This document shows, one piece after another, positions 10,134 to 19,766 of a stretch of 64,000 bases of DNA. This stretch comes from Scilla litardierei (taxonomy: Eukaryota > Streptophyta > Magnoliopsida > Asparagales > Asparagaceae). Each line of letters begins with the position of its first letter. Position 1 is the stretch's first letter. The stretch spans positions 9,315,878 through 9,379,877 of the forward strand of contig CM061139.1 in NCBI GenBank assembly GCA_030789695.1, in the 5' to 3' direction. The translations under genes and the position numbers were made by a program. Under the pieces are notes generated by a model. It made no database searches and was not told the DNA's origin. It worked only from the letters and a program-made list of their open reading frames with translations.

Positions 10134-12403
10134 GTGTTAGTTCTGGGTGCATCAGTCACCATTATTACCTCAAAGGTGTCGATTGCTCAACTGCCGTATA
10201 TCCAGAAAGATTACGCCCGTCACCCTTATACAATTCAGATCCCTCTGTCGACTGATAGAGTTTGTTGGCCTGGGGAATGCGAGATACACGTATACATCAA
10301 AGCCTTTGAACGTGGGCTTCGCTTTCCGTTACATCCATTTATCCTGAAAGAAATGAATTCTTTAGGACTTTCCCTGTGCCAACTGATGCCAAATTCTGTG
10401 GGCAATTTGGTTGGCTTCATAGTATTGCATGACGATCGAGGTAGATCCGACCTTGAGGCTGTTTAATTTCTTTTTTCAAGTGAAAGCTTACCCGGCCTCT
10501 ATGTGATATTGCATCATCGCCAAGAGAGACCGTCAATTAATCAAATATCTTCCTACCTCTAATAAGGGGGAAAGAACTGTTTGTGTTTGTGACATTTCCT
10601 AGCTCATCAATTTTCATCACTAATTGGGCCGAGCCAACTCTTGCGGCTAATGAAGGATGGCCCCTTTTAGAGGGCGAGTTGAAGACCGTAGACGAGTTGC
10701 TCAAAATCGCTGATGATCTTAGGAGGATAGCTACTCTTTTTGCTTCAAAGAAATTAGCGAATACTGTATGGTCGAAAGGTGAAGAGTTTCTACTATGCAG
10801 ACTATACCCTCCTCTTTCTTCATACCTCTCTCTTATTGCATGCATGAAAGGTCAGGAGTATCAGAAGGATCCCGAGCTCTAATATGCCTTTCACGCTTCC
10901 CTTCGAGAGGCTAGGGGGACTTATCGTCTCATCCAACAGTCAATCCTGACGAGGGGACGACCAACGTCATCGAAGGATCGTCATTAGCGTTCCCAGAAGT
11001 CCCTAAGAAGATCCAGATACAAGAGAAGAGGAAATTGAGTCCTCTAGTAGGGGCCACAGAGGCCCTTACAAAGAAGAAGAAGAAGAAGAAGAAGAAGAAG
11101 AACGACGGCCATGCCGCAATCTAGCGTTCAGCTTCGGTGGCCCTTGAAACTCCTCAATCAAGTCAGTGTCAGAGGAAGGGGAAGCTCCAGTCCTTGGCTG
11201 AGGCCAGGAAGAAAATAAATAGAAGGCATGATAGAGATGAGGATCCATCCGATGGAGACGCCATCGTGGCCTCGGAAATAGTTCCTGAATGAGCTTGAGC
11301 CCCGCACTCATATGAGGCTTTGGCGGAGTCACCTTTGACACACGGGCCTTGTTTGTCGGTAGACACCTGGCCATTTGGGGGCCTTCTTCCCTAGGAGCCA
11401 TTAGCGGAAGACATCCCCCCCAGAGTATATGCCGATCTTCTTGGAGGATAGGTCCCCTCAAGATATGGTGGGATGCCCTGGAGATGGGTCTCACTACCTG
11501 GTGGGTGTGGATGAGTCTGTTTTCTTGAGCTATCGGATCGCCTCTCGGCTCATCGAGAACATGACCCTCCCTCGGGATAGGGGTGTCTTGGCCCGAGTCG
11601 ATCATGAGAGATTGGCAACACTAGAGGTTCAACAGAGCCTCATGGTGAGTCATTTCTTCCGTTCCATAGAGGCAGGAAGTGCCAGGACTAATCCTTTCTT
11701 TTGTTTGCAGGCATCAACTTCGGTCGCTGAGCTGCGACGATGCTCATTGGTCGTGGCAAATTATGAAGCTAACTTGGCTTATCAAAGCGATCGAATGGAG
11801 GCTGCCCAGAAAGTCATTGACAAGGCGAGGACAAAGTTGAAGAAATCCAAACAGACACATTTGGAATGCCTCTCCAGTATAAAAGAGGTTAAGCAGGAGC
11901 TGGCCGAGAGAAAGACAAGATCTGTGGATGAAGCGGCCCTTAAGAGTTCCTTGGAGACGCGGCTTGCCAAGGAGTCTGCCTCGAGAAACCAAGCCGAAGA
12001 GCGGCTGTTGAAGAAAGAGGAAGAATGGACAATGAAAGAGGAGATCTTCAAGATTAATTGCTAATTGCCTTGGGCAAACTCGGCTCTTCGGAGATGTTGG
12101 GGAATCATCATTGCAGATTCCCGAGGAGATAAACGTGAAGATTACTCAGGAAGCCATAAAAGAATATAAAACGAGCTTCGACAATGTGCTGACACTGTTT
12201 GAGGCTGGCTTCACACGCTGTCGGTTACAGATCGATCGCAAAATATCCTGTTTCGGGGATTGACTTCGACCAATTGTTATTGTGATTGGATGATGAGCTA
12301 GAGGGGAAGCATGATGACACCCCAGCTGAGGAGGAGGTCCCTGCTATAGACGAGAGGTCGATGCTCTTAGGAGATCATTCACAAGAGCCTAGTGCCCCAT
12401 GAA
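10134..12403 (+). pseudogene. Degenerate Transposase_28-like gene (extra ORF, antisense to the Tat element)
   Basis: The first 110 codons include GLRFPLHPFI and LCQLMPNSVGNLVGFIVL, the hallmark of the plant 'putative gypsy type transposon' family (Pfam PF04195). The frame is then broken by stops and shifts near 10,466 and 10,580, but continues as FVTFPSSSIFITNWAEPTL. A coiled-coil-rich segment runs 11,730-12,060, and EAIKEYKTSFDNVLTLFEAGF near 12,150 is in the same style. A likely 66-bp intron lies at 11,645-11,710 (GTGAGT...TTGCAG). Extra genes of this kind, including antisense ones, are known from Tat-lineage elements. Function is unknown and this copy is dead. Confidence 0.65.
11078..11101. 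repeat. (AAG)n microsatellite
   Basis: Eight AAG units inside the decayed Transposase_28-like gene. Confidence 0.9.
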
Positions 12404-12797
12404 CGTAATAGTCTGTAAATGTCTGATCCCCTTCTGTCGTATGACTCAATATATAATATAGTATTAAAATATATAATAATTTTGGAGTTGAAGTTATCTT
12501 CCTGTAGGTGTGGCAATATATGCCTGTCTGCCCCCTCAACTGGTCGACCTTGCGTATTTGGAAGATGCGAGAGGTAGGCTTGTTGATCGATGAACATCCC
12601 CTAACATAGAGTTATGTTAGTTTGGAAAGAGGTTACCCCTTTGACTTTTGCAGCCGATAATTCAAGCTGATCATCTCTGATTTGAGCATCCTCGGTTATG
12701 TAGCTTGATCAGTCTGCATAGGCAGAGCCATCACCAACCATGCGACGTGGTTGACTCACAAAGGAGGAGACTTTGCCCCGCTGATCGTGTAGATTGG
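12404..12797. other. Non-coding Tat-like DNA ending in a split minisatellite unit
   Basis: No gene seen. From about 12,741 the sequence matches the minisatellite unit of 35,480-36,110 (TGGTTG..., TTTGCCCC, GATCGTGTAG). It is cut at 12,797 by the Athila-3 insertion and resumes at 25,658. ATTGG at 12,793-12,797 is the left target duplication. Confidence 0.75.
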
Positions 12798-13086
12798 TGA
12801 TCACTCCTTATTTTACCCTTTTTTCCCGCATGTTTGCATGCCATTTAGATCACCCAAATCATGTTTTTCACGATATATCGACGATATTGCGATGCTTTTC
12901 ACGATTTGTTGTTTTTGTCGCATTTCAGGTGATTTGGAGCGATTTGGAGTGATCTCGAGATACGCCTACTCCAGAGTGTCACCGATGACCTCCCCGAGGG
13001 GTATTTTACTGTTGGAGAGGAGAGGAAGAAGAAAGAACGTCGCAGGAGCGACGAGGAGGCCAAAACAAGCTGTTTAGGCATTTTTG

Positions 13087-13499
13087 GTGTCTCACTCGGC
13101 CGAGTGAAGGAGTCACTCGGCCGAGTGAAGGAGTCACTCGGCCGACCAGCGAGACACCGCTCGGCCGACCTGATCGGATACGTTTCATGTGTGCACTCGG
13201 CCGAGCATCGGAAGCCACATCGGCCGAGTGACGAGACCCCGTCCGCCCGAGTGGAACCCAGACGAAGCCATTCAAAAATCGTCAACTTACTGTTTTTCGT
13301 CTGCCTGAGCTTCAGAAGACCCACTCGGCCGAGTGGAAAATGCCGACCGCCCAAGTACCTATAAGCCAGCGGCCGAGTGACGACAACTCACTCGGCCGAG
13401 CGACTCCCGAAGTGAAGACCCCCGAAGACCCAGACTTACTGGAAATTTACAGGGTTTCTCACTCGGCCAAGCGACTTTTGTCACTCGGCCGAGTGCGAC
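13087..13499 (+). repeat. ACTCGGCCGAGT palindrome array in U3
   Basis: Perfect or one-off copies of ACTCGGCCGAGT occur near 13,096, 13,117, 13,195, 13,322, 13,394 and 13,485, with further half-sites between them. The array ends about 80 bp before the TATA-like box. The first units repeat with a 21-bp period; this LTR has one unit more than the 3' LTR. Confidence 0.9.
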
Positions 13500-13578
13500 A
13501 CGCTGCATGTAGCGAAAATTGCGGATTTCAGGCTGCGCAGGGGTATTTTGGTCACAGTTTTTGGACGATTTTGGGGGG

Positions 13579-13585
13579 TATTTAA
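13579..13585 (+). promoter_or_regulatory. TATA-like box of the Athila-3 5' LTR
   Basis: TATTTAA in the context GGGG-TATTTAA-CCCC, downstream of the palindrome array. The counterpart in the 3' LTR is at 24,593-24,599. Confidence 0.6.
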
Positions 13586-13975
13586 CCCCTGTTTTTACCC
13601 TAGGTTAGAGAGCTTTTTCTCTTAGATTTTTGCAGCCTTTTAGATTAACTTTTTAGCTTTATTCTTGTGATTGGAGAGGAGACAAAAAGTTGATTTTTGT
13701 TGGATTATTTGAAGAACTCCATTGGTTTGTGTCTCTCTCCTCTAAAAATACAATTTTTATTGCTTATCTCAATATTGTGATGAATTCTCTTGTTAATTTC
13801 ATTGATTATTTTTGTGATCGTGCTATGAATTGTGAGTAGTCTCTACGTCTCGGGGCGTGGGGATGAACCCTACGAGCCCAATTTCAGATTTGTGATGAAT
13901 TGATAGAAATATTGCTAGAATTTGCTATTAGGGATTAGATTGGGATCGATTTACTACGGATAGCTAGGTATTCAT

Positions 13976-14310
13976 ATCGATTGGGATTTGCAAGAGATTG
14001 GATCCCAATTCGATAGGAAACCCTAGAAATCCGAATTGGGTTGGAATCGAATTTCCGTAGTATCGGTTTGCAAGAGATTGGACCGATACTAGAGTTCTCG
14101 GTTGCAATTCCATGCCAATACCCATTTGCAAGAGATTGGACGGGTAGGAACTATCCCAAGCTAGGTCGTGGCCCGAGTTTGCACGAGAGTGGGCTCGGGG
14201 TGCGATTGAACGATGATGTTGATCCTAATGCTAGCTTGCCTAGGCTAGGGTTTGCAAGAGATTGGACCCAAACCTAGGATAGCTATAGACCGGCAACAAC
14301 GCGAGAGCGT
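13976..14310 (+). other. Tandem series of six GNRA-capped stem-loops (candidate structured RNA)
   Basis: Each of the first five units has the form outer stem, TTG, CAA-GAGA-TTG (or CAC-GAGA-GTG), G, outer stem. Outer stems: H1 13,976-14,014 (12 bp with one bulge), H2 14,058-14,091 (TAGTATCGGT/ACCGATACTA, perfect), H3 14,119-14,146 (TACCCAT/ACGGGTA), H4 14,172-14,199 (CCCGAGT/GCTCGGG), H5 14,239-14,278. H6 is ACGC-GAGA-GCGT at 14,299-14,310. Loops repeat while stems differ, which simple sequence duplication does not explain. The series lies in the transcribed leader, upstream of the primer site. Confidence 0.8.
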
Positions 14311-14649
14311 GAGCTAGGTTCTACATTCAGTTGCAACTAGTTCATCCGAAATTCTACCCTAGCAATGTTGATGCCAACGAATCACATTGACGAGATACGG
14401 TGAGTAGCGGGGATTCCCCATTCCCTAGGCGTCTTTTATTTGATTTGATACCTCCATATTTTGTCTGACGATTGTGACAGGATCGCCAAAGGCAAATTTC
14501 TCTCTTTTCTATTCTTAATAGCCAGGTTGTTCGGAGCAAGCACTTTCATTCGTCCTCCCTGTGTTCGATAACCCGCTTGCCGTTACACCGTGCGCTTGCG
14601 GTAAAACTACAACCGTTCTTCGGGTTACATTCCGAAGCGATCAAGTTTT

Positions 14650-14667
14650 TGGCGCCGTTGCTGGGGA
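14650..14667 (+). promoter_or_regulatory. Primer binding site (tRNA-Asp type)
   Basis: TGGCGCCGTTGCTGGGGA, six bases after the LTR end, is one change from the Athila/Tat consensus TGGCGCCGTTGCCGGGGA. Confidence 0.92.
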
Positions 14668-14678
14668 AATCAAGAAAA

Positions 14679-17600
14679 ATGGAGGATGCAATGTCGACAA
14701 TAGAGCTCAGTCAGGAAGATTATGACTCCTTCACAGACCTCCTTAAGGAGCTCGTCGATGAGGTCCATGCGACCGGAACTTTTGCTATCGATATCAAGGA
14801 CCCTGACGAACAACTGTTTGCTAGTTTTGTGATGGATCAAGTCTCCCCGGATGGGACTATCGGGGGCAATGTCAGAGTTGATGTGATGGACGACAAGTTA
14901 TATTTCGAAGACGGTAGAACAAGTGTCGAGGAGCACTATACTCCCAGAGAATCTTTCGAGCAAACCAACGTTCAGGGAGTTACACCCCATGACATTTACT
15001 CTTGCTTCTATGAGTCGTCTGATGTGTTTCTTGATTCCAGGAACGAACTGAAACAGAGTGAAAGTTCTGACAATGCTAGCACAGAATCGGAGAGCGCCTA
15101 TTTCGATGCATCATCCTCACTAAGTTGTGAGTCTGACTCTTCACAAGAGAGCGCGCCACCTGAACATGAGCTAAACCCGGATGACAAGGAAGAAGCCAAA
15201 CTCATGCGAGCTGATGAAGTAGAAGAAGCAGTGCCTCTTGAGGTAGAACTTAAACAATTACCTCCGAATCTAAGGTATGCCTTTTTGGGTAATAAATTAA
15301 CTTTCCCGGTGATAGTCAATTCCCACCTCATGCAAGATCAACTTGAAAAGCTCCTAGACGTCCTTAGGAGCCACAAAGATGTCCTTGGCTACACTATCTC
15401 CGATCTAAAAGGGATAAGCCCTAGGCTTTGCACTCATTGGATCCATTTGGAGGATACCGACGCCACCTCCATAGAGCCTCAAAGGCGGTTAAACCCGAAC
15501 ATGAAAGAGGTGGTTAAAAAGGAAATCCTAAAATTGCTAGATGCCGGTATTATTTACCCTATCTCTGACAGTAGATGGGTTAGCCCCGTTCACGTCGTCC
15601 CCAAGAAAGGGGGGATGACAGTCATAAAAAATGATAAAGGTGAGCCCATATCTACACGCACCGTCACAGGATGGAGAATGTGCATTGATTATAGGAAACT
15701 AAATAAAGCTACCCGAAAGGACCATTACCCATTGCCCTTCATTGATCAAATGCTTGAACGCCTAGCTAAACATAAATACTTTTGCTATCTAGATGGGTAT
15801 TCGGGATTCTTCCAAATCCCTTTGCACGAAGATGACCAAGAAAAGACCACTTTTACTTGTCCCTATGGTACTTATGCCTACCGTAGGATGCCGTTTGGTC
15901 TTTGTAATGCTCCCGCCACCTTTCAGAGGTGTATGACATCCATATTTTCCGATTACATTGAAAATATTATGGAAGTTTTTATGGATGATTTTTCGGTTTA
16001 TGGAAGTGAGTTTGACTCTTGTTTAGCCAATCTTACTAAAGTCCTAAAAAGGTGCCAACAAAACAATCTCACTCTCAATTGGGAGAAGTGTCACTTCATG
16101 GTCACGGAAGGTATAGTTCTCGGGCACCTTGTCTCCTCGAGAGGAATTGAGGTAGATAAAGCAAAGATTGAGGTAATCGAGAAACTCCCTCCTCCTATTA
16201 ATGTCAAGGGCATTAGAGGCTTTCTTGGTCACGCGGGATTTTACCGCTGCTTCATCAAGGATTTCGCCTCGATTGCCCGACCACTTACTTCCTTGCTCGC
16301 TAAAGATACTCCTTTTATTTTTTCAGGGGAATGCTTGCAAGCCTTCAACACCTTGAAGGAAGCACTAGTTTCCACGCCCATCATACAACCACCGGATTGG
16401 AGCCTTCCCTTTGAGTTAATGTGTGATGCTAGTGATCAACCCATTGGAGCGGTACTAGGACAAAGGAAAGATAGGAAGCTTCATGCGATATACTATGCGA
16501 GCAAGACATTGGATGACGCGCAGAAAAACTACAGAACTACCGAAAAAGAGCTTCTAGCGGTCGTCTATTCCATCGAGAAGTTTCGCTCCTACCTCCTCAG
16601 TTCCAAGGTGATTGTCCACACCGACCATGCGGCGTTGAAGTATCTTTTGAACAAGAAGGAAGCCAAACCTCGGTTGATTAGGTGGATACTCTTGTTGCAA
16701 GAATTTGATTTGGAGATCAGAGACAAGAAAGGTACGGACAATGTCGTGGCGGATCATTTGTCTAGGCTCATTCGCGACAAGGAGGATGAGAGTTTACCTA
16801 TCGACGACACATTCGTGGATGAGAGGCTATATGCCATAAGGACCGGAGAAGTGCCTTGGTACGCGGACTTCGTCAACTACTTGGCTTGTGGAATTAAACC
16901 ACATGGGATGCCCACGCATCAAAAGAGGAGATTTCTGCATGAGGTCCGTAGCTATTTTTGGGAAGATCCATACCTCTTCAAGATATGCAAAGATAGTGTC
17001 ATTCGGAGGTGCGTTTCTAAAGAGGAGGCAACGTCTATCATTTCGCATTGCCACGGTCTACCATGCGGAGGACATCATGCCGCCTCTAAAACAACCGCTA
17101 AGATTTTGCAGAGCGGATTCTTTTGGCCAACAATGTTTAAAGACACCCACGACTTTGTAAAGGGGTGCGATAGATGCCAACAGACCGGGAATATCTCCAA
17201 GCGCAATGAGATGCCAATGAGACCCATCCAAGAAATTGAGCTTTTTGATTGTTGGGCAGTAGACTTCATGGGACCATTTCCGTCGAGCAATGGTAACAAA
17301 TACATCCTATTGGCCGTTGACTATGTCTCCAAATGGGTGGAAGCAATCACCACCCCCACTAATGATGCAAGGGTCGTCTCCAAGTTCTTCAAACAAAATA
17401 TCTTCCCACGCTTCGGAGTGCCTCGTACCTTGATAAGCGACGGGGGGAGCCATTTCATAGAAAACAAGTTTGAAGCCATGCTAAAGAAGTACGGGGTAAA
17501 CCATAGAGTTGGCATGGCATATCACCCCCATACAAGCGGCCAAGTGGAAGTCTCAAATAGAGAGATCAAGCAAATTCTTGAGAAGACCGTGGATCGATCT

Positions 17601-18557
17601 AGAAAGGATTGGTCAATGAAGCTAAACGATGCTCTATGGGCATATCGCACGGCTTTTCGCACTCCCATCGGCACCACACCGTTCCGACTTGTTTATGGGA
17701 AAGCTTGCCACTTGCCGGTAGAGTTGGAACACCGCGCATATTGGGCCATCAAGACCTTTAATTATGATTACAAGAGTGCGGCAGTGAGGCGACTCTTGGA
17801 CATCAACGAGCTTGATGAGATAAGAAGAGACGCCTACGAAAGCTCAAGAATTTACAAAGAAAGGACCAAGATTCTCCACGATGCCCGCATAACCGTCACA
17901 GACTTCAAAGTAGGAGACAAGGTCTTGCTCTATAATTCCCGGCTCCGACTATTTCCCGGTAAGTTGAGGTCACGTTGGTCCGGACCTTTCACCATCAAGA
18001 ACATACAACCGGGAGGGGCGTTCGAGTTGGAAAGCAAGGACGGAGCCTTGTTCAAAGTAAATGGTCAGAGACTCAAGCATTATTCCGAGGGAGTCCCAAT
18101 GGGAGAAGTCAATAGAATATATCTACTTAAGGGACGGCCGGATGATCTTTCATACCTCCTTGACGAGGTAATCGAGGAAGCGATCCCCCATTCGATCGAC
18201 GCTCTATTTATAGAGGATTTCGAAGAAGGCCTGGATTTAGGCCAAGATGAGAAGATGAATGATTCCCCCGACCTCTCCGCTGAAAATGATGAAAGCGACG
18301 CTGATGTCGCAAGGATTCGAGAGCTCTGCAAGCTCTCGAAGATGAAGTCTCCGAAGAAAGCTCCGCCGATATGGAAATCGGTGTCACCGGTGAAGCCGAT
18401 GACCGGAGCAAACGCTAGCTTGGGGGAGCTTCCCCCCAACACTATTCGAGACAAGAGACCACCGAGGGAGAACACACCGCCCCAACTTCCGAATCCAAGC
18501 GTTCTCCCCGGAAAATTTGACGGGTGCATCTCATATGCACCAAACATCCCGCAATAA
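14679..18557 (+). CDS. pol: Athila-3 pol: reverse transcriptase, RNase H and integrase (1,293 aa, uninterrupted)
   Basis: A polyprotein that would copy element RNA into DNA and integrate it. Residues about 1-200 are acidic with no recognisable domain. Reverse transcriptase spans about 205-520, with CIDYRKLN near 332 and the active-site FMDD near 433. RNase H spans about 575-690 ([30 protein letters not shown]). Integrase has an HHCC zinc module near 790-830 and catalytic residues in [16 protein letters not shown] and [10 protein letters not shown]. The ATG at 14,679 is 36 bp past the LTR; an upstream ATG at 14,577 lies in the LTR and spans the primer site, so I prefer the later start. The frame is fully open, but no gag and no DSGA-type protease motif precede it. 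An active copy would need these in trans. Confidence 0.93.
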   Translation: MEDAMSTIELSQEDYDSFTDLLKELVDEVHATGTFAIDIKDPDEQLFASFVMDQVSPDGTIGGNVRVDVMDDKLYFEDGRTSVEEHYTPRESFEQTNVQGVTPHDIYSCFYESSDVFLDSRNELKQSESSDNASTESESAYFDASSSLSCESDSSQESAPPEHELNPDDKEEAKLMRADEVEEAVPLEVELKQLPPNLRYAFLGNKLTFPVIVNSHLMQDQLEKLLDVLRSHKDVLGYTISDLKGISPRLCTHWIHLEDTDATSIEPQRRLNPNMKEVVKKEILKLLDAGIIYPISDSRWVSPVHVVPKKGGMTVIKNDKGEPISTRTVTGWRMCIDYRKLNKATRKDHYPLPFIDQMLERLAKHKYFCYLDGYSGFFQIPLHEDDQEKTTFTCPYGTYAYRRMPFGLCNAPATFQRCMTSIFSDYIENIMEVFMDDFSVYGSEFDSCLANLTKVLKRCQQNNLTLNWEKCHFMVTEGIVLGHLVSSRGIEVDKAKIEVIEKLPPPINVKGIRGFLGHAGFYRCFIKDFASIARPLTSLLAKDTPFIFSGECLQAFNTLKEALVSTPIIQPPDWSLPFELMCDASDQPIGAVLGQRKDRKLHAIYYASKTLDDAQKNYRTTEKELLAVVYSIEKFRSYLLSSKVIVHTDHAALKYLLNKKEAKPRLIRWILLLQEFDLEIRDKKGTDNVVADHLSRLIRDKEDESLPIDDTFVDERLYAIRTGEVPWYADFVNYLACGIKPHGMPTHQKRRFLHEVRSYFWEDPYLFKICKDSVIRRCVSKEEATSIISHCHGLPCGGHHAASKTTAKILQSGFFWPTMFKDTHDFVKGCDRCQQTGNISKRNEMPMRPIQEIELFDCWAVDFMGPFPSSNGNKYILLAVDYVSKWVEAITTPTNDARVVSKFFKQNIFPRFGVPRTLISDGGSHFIENKFEAMLKKYGVNHRVGMAYHPHTSGQVEVSNREIKQILEKTVDRSRKDWSMKLNDALWAYRTAFRTPIGTTPFRLVYGKACHLPVELEHRAYWAIKTFNYDYKSAAVRRLLDINELDEIRRDAYESSRIYKERTKILHDARITVTDFKVGDKVLLYNSRLRLFPGKLRSRWSGPFTIKNIQPGGAFELESKDGALFKVNGQRLKHYSEGVPMGEVNRIYLLKGRPDDLSYLLDEVIEEAIPHSIDALFIEDFEEGLDLGQDEKMNDSPDLSAENDESDADVARIRELCKLSKMKSPKKAPPIWKSVSPVKPMTGANASLGELPPNTIRDKRPPRENTPPQLPNPSVLPGKFDGCISYAPNIPQ

Positions 18558-18884
18558 TTGAAAATCATAGGGGGTCGAGCTCACGACCTTAAACGAGCGC
18601 TTGTCGGGAGGCAACCCGACGGTTATTGCTTTATTTTCACTTTTCTTTTATTTTTGTTTTAGAAATTTTTAGTGTTTTGAGTCGTTCGCCCAAAAATTTT
18701 GTGATAACGAGTCCTATTTTTCTTGACAGGAGAGGAGAACGAGGTACCCATCATTAGGAGGATGAACGAGGCGACGAGGAGCGCCCCATGAAGGTGCTCG
18801 ATGCTTAGGAGGAAGATGAAATCGAATGGAGGAAGAAAAACAGAGTTTAGAGCCCAAACGAAGACAAACAGCAGAAAACAAGGC

Positions 18885-19212
18885 TCACTCGGCCGAGTAT
18901 ACTAGTCACTCGGCCGAGCACACAAGTTCGTCCGGCCGAGCCGCTCACGAACGAGGGAAGTCTGCTGTATCCAACTCTCTGTTTATTTTCCTGATTTCAG
19001 TATAACTGCTACTCGGCCGAGTATATATATTCACTCGGCCGAGTAAAACTGATACGCTCCCAGGGCGAGTCTTACCGAGTAGCTTGAGCCACTCGGCCGA
19101 ATGGACTTACTCCACTCGGCCGAGGGTGGCAAGGCCACTCGGTCGAAGCGTAGCGGGGAGGAATTTTTACTTAAAGTTCACTCGGCCGAGCGACCCAGTC
19201 ACTCGGCCGAGT
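18885..19212 (+). repeat. Internal ACTCGGCCGAGT palindrome array
   Basis: Perfect or near-perfect copies lie near 18,886, 18,906, 19,010, 19,032, 19,090, 19,112, 19,180 and 19,200, plus half-sites. The motif is the one in the U3 regions of this element's LTRs, but the spacing and flanks differ, so it is not a simple copy of the LTR. Confidence 0.87.
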
Positions 19213-19224
19213 CGTAACTTTTAC

Positions 19225-19234
19225 TATAAAAAGG
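19225..19234 (+). promoter_or_regulatory. Internal TATA box
   Basis: TATAAAAAGG, a strong plant TATA match, 13 bp after the internal palindrome array. Confidence 0.65.
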
Positions 19235-19766
19235 GGCGGGGGTCGGGCGCATTTTTCGAAACGAAACAAATCGCAGCGCCCCGACCCCTCACCTCCCTCG
19301 CCCGCTGCCCTCGCTCGCTCGCCCGATCGTCGACCCCGCGCCGCCGCTCGGCCACCCACCGCCGGCCGAGCCACCGCCGTTCCTCGCCCGAGTGGCCGCC
19401 GGCGGCCACTGCTCCGGCCGACTCCGGTAACCCATTTTCGCCAATTTTCTCCTCTTTTGTGTGTTTTTCGAGGATCCATGTATCTAACGAATCCCAAACC
19501 CAAATTAATTTCTATTTCTATCTATTATACCCCTAATGCTCCATACGTTTCGAATATTACTCGCTGATATCTCCGTTTCATGCGCAGGTTATTTTTGGGA
19601 GCTTAGGGGAGCCCAGGAGAGCTTCCAGGGACTGATTTGGGCCACGTGGAGGCGTCGTCTTCGCACGCTTCCATAGCTTTGCACTCGCGGCATGTCGTGG
19701 TATATTCTTTCCTTTATTTTACGCACGCCACATTTTTATTGGTTTTGGTGAGCGCTCGGGGCCCAT

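Larger units (their letters stand above)
12798..14643 (+). repeat. 5' LTR of Athila-3
   Basis: 1,846 bp. Order: U3 with palindrome array (13,087-13,499), TATA-like TATTTAA (13,579-13,585), a leader with the stem-loop series (13,976-14,310), and the end GAAGCGATCA just before the primer site. Confidence 0.94.
18558..19766 (+). promoter_or_regulatory. Internal promoter-like region and spliced leader before ORF1
   Basis: A second ACTCGGCCGAGT array (18,885-19,212) is followed 13 bp later by TATAAAAAGG (19,225-19,234), then a C-rich leader. A good intron candidate follows at 19,427-19,587 (CCG|GTAACC...ATGCGCAG|G, 161 bp). The ORF1-like ATG is at 19,767. The layout repeats that of the LTR promoter, so it probably drives a subgenomic transcript. 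This is inferred from sequence alone. Confidence 0.6.

Noticed and set aside
13087..13499. CRISPR-like repeat/spacer array
   Set aside because: The repeat is a 12-bp palindrome with irregular spacing inside a plant LTR; a CRISPR array makes no sense here.
19084..19536. 150-codon frame over the internal palindrome array
   Set aside because: Arg/Ser/Pro-rich translation of palindromes and a C-rich leader; it crosses a TATA box and a likely intron.
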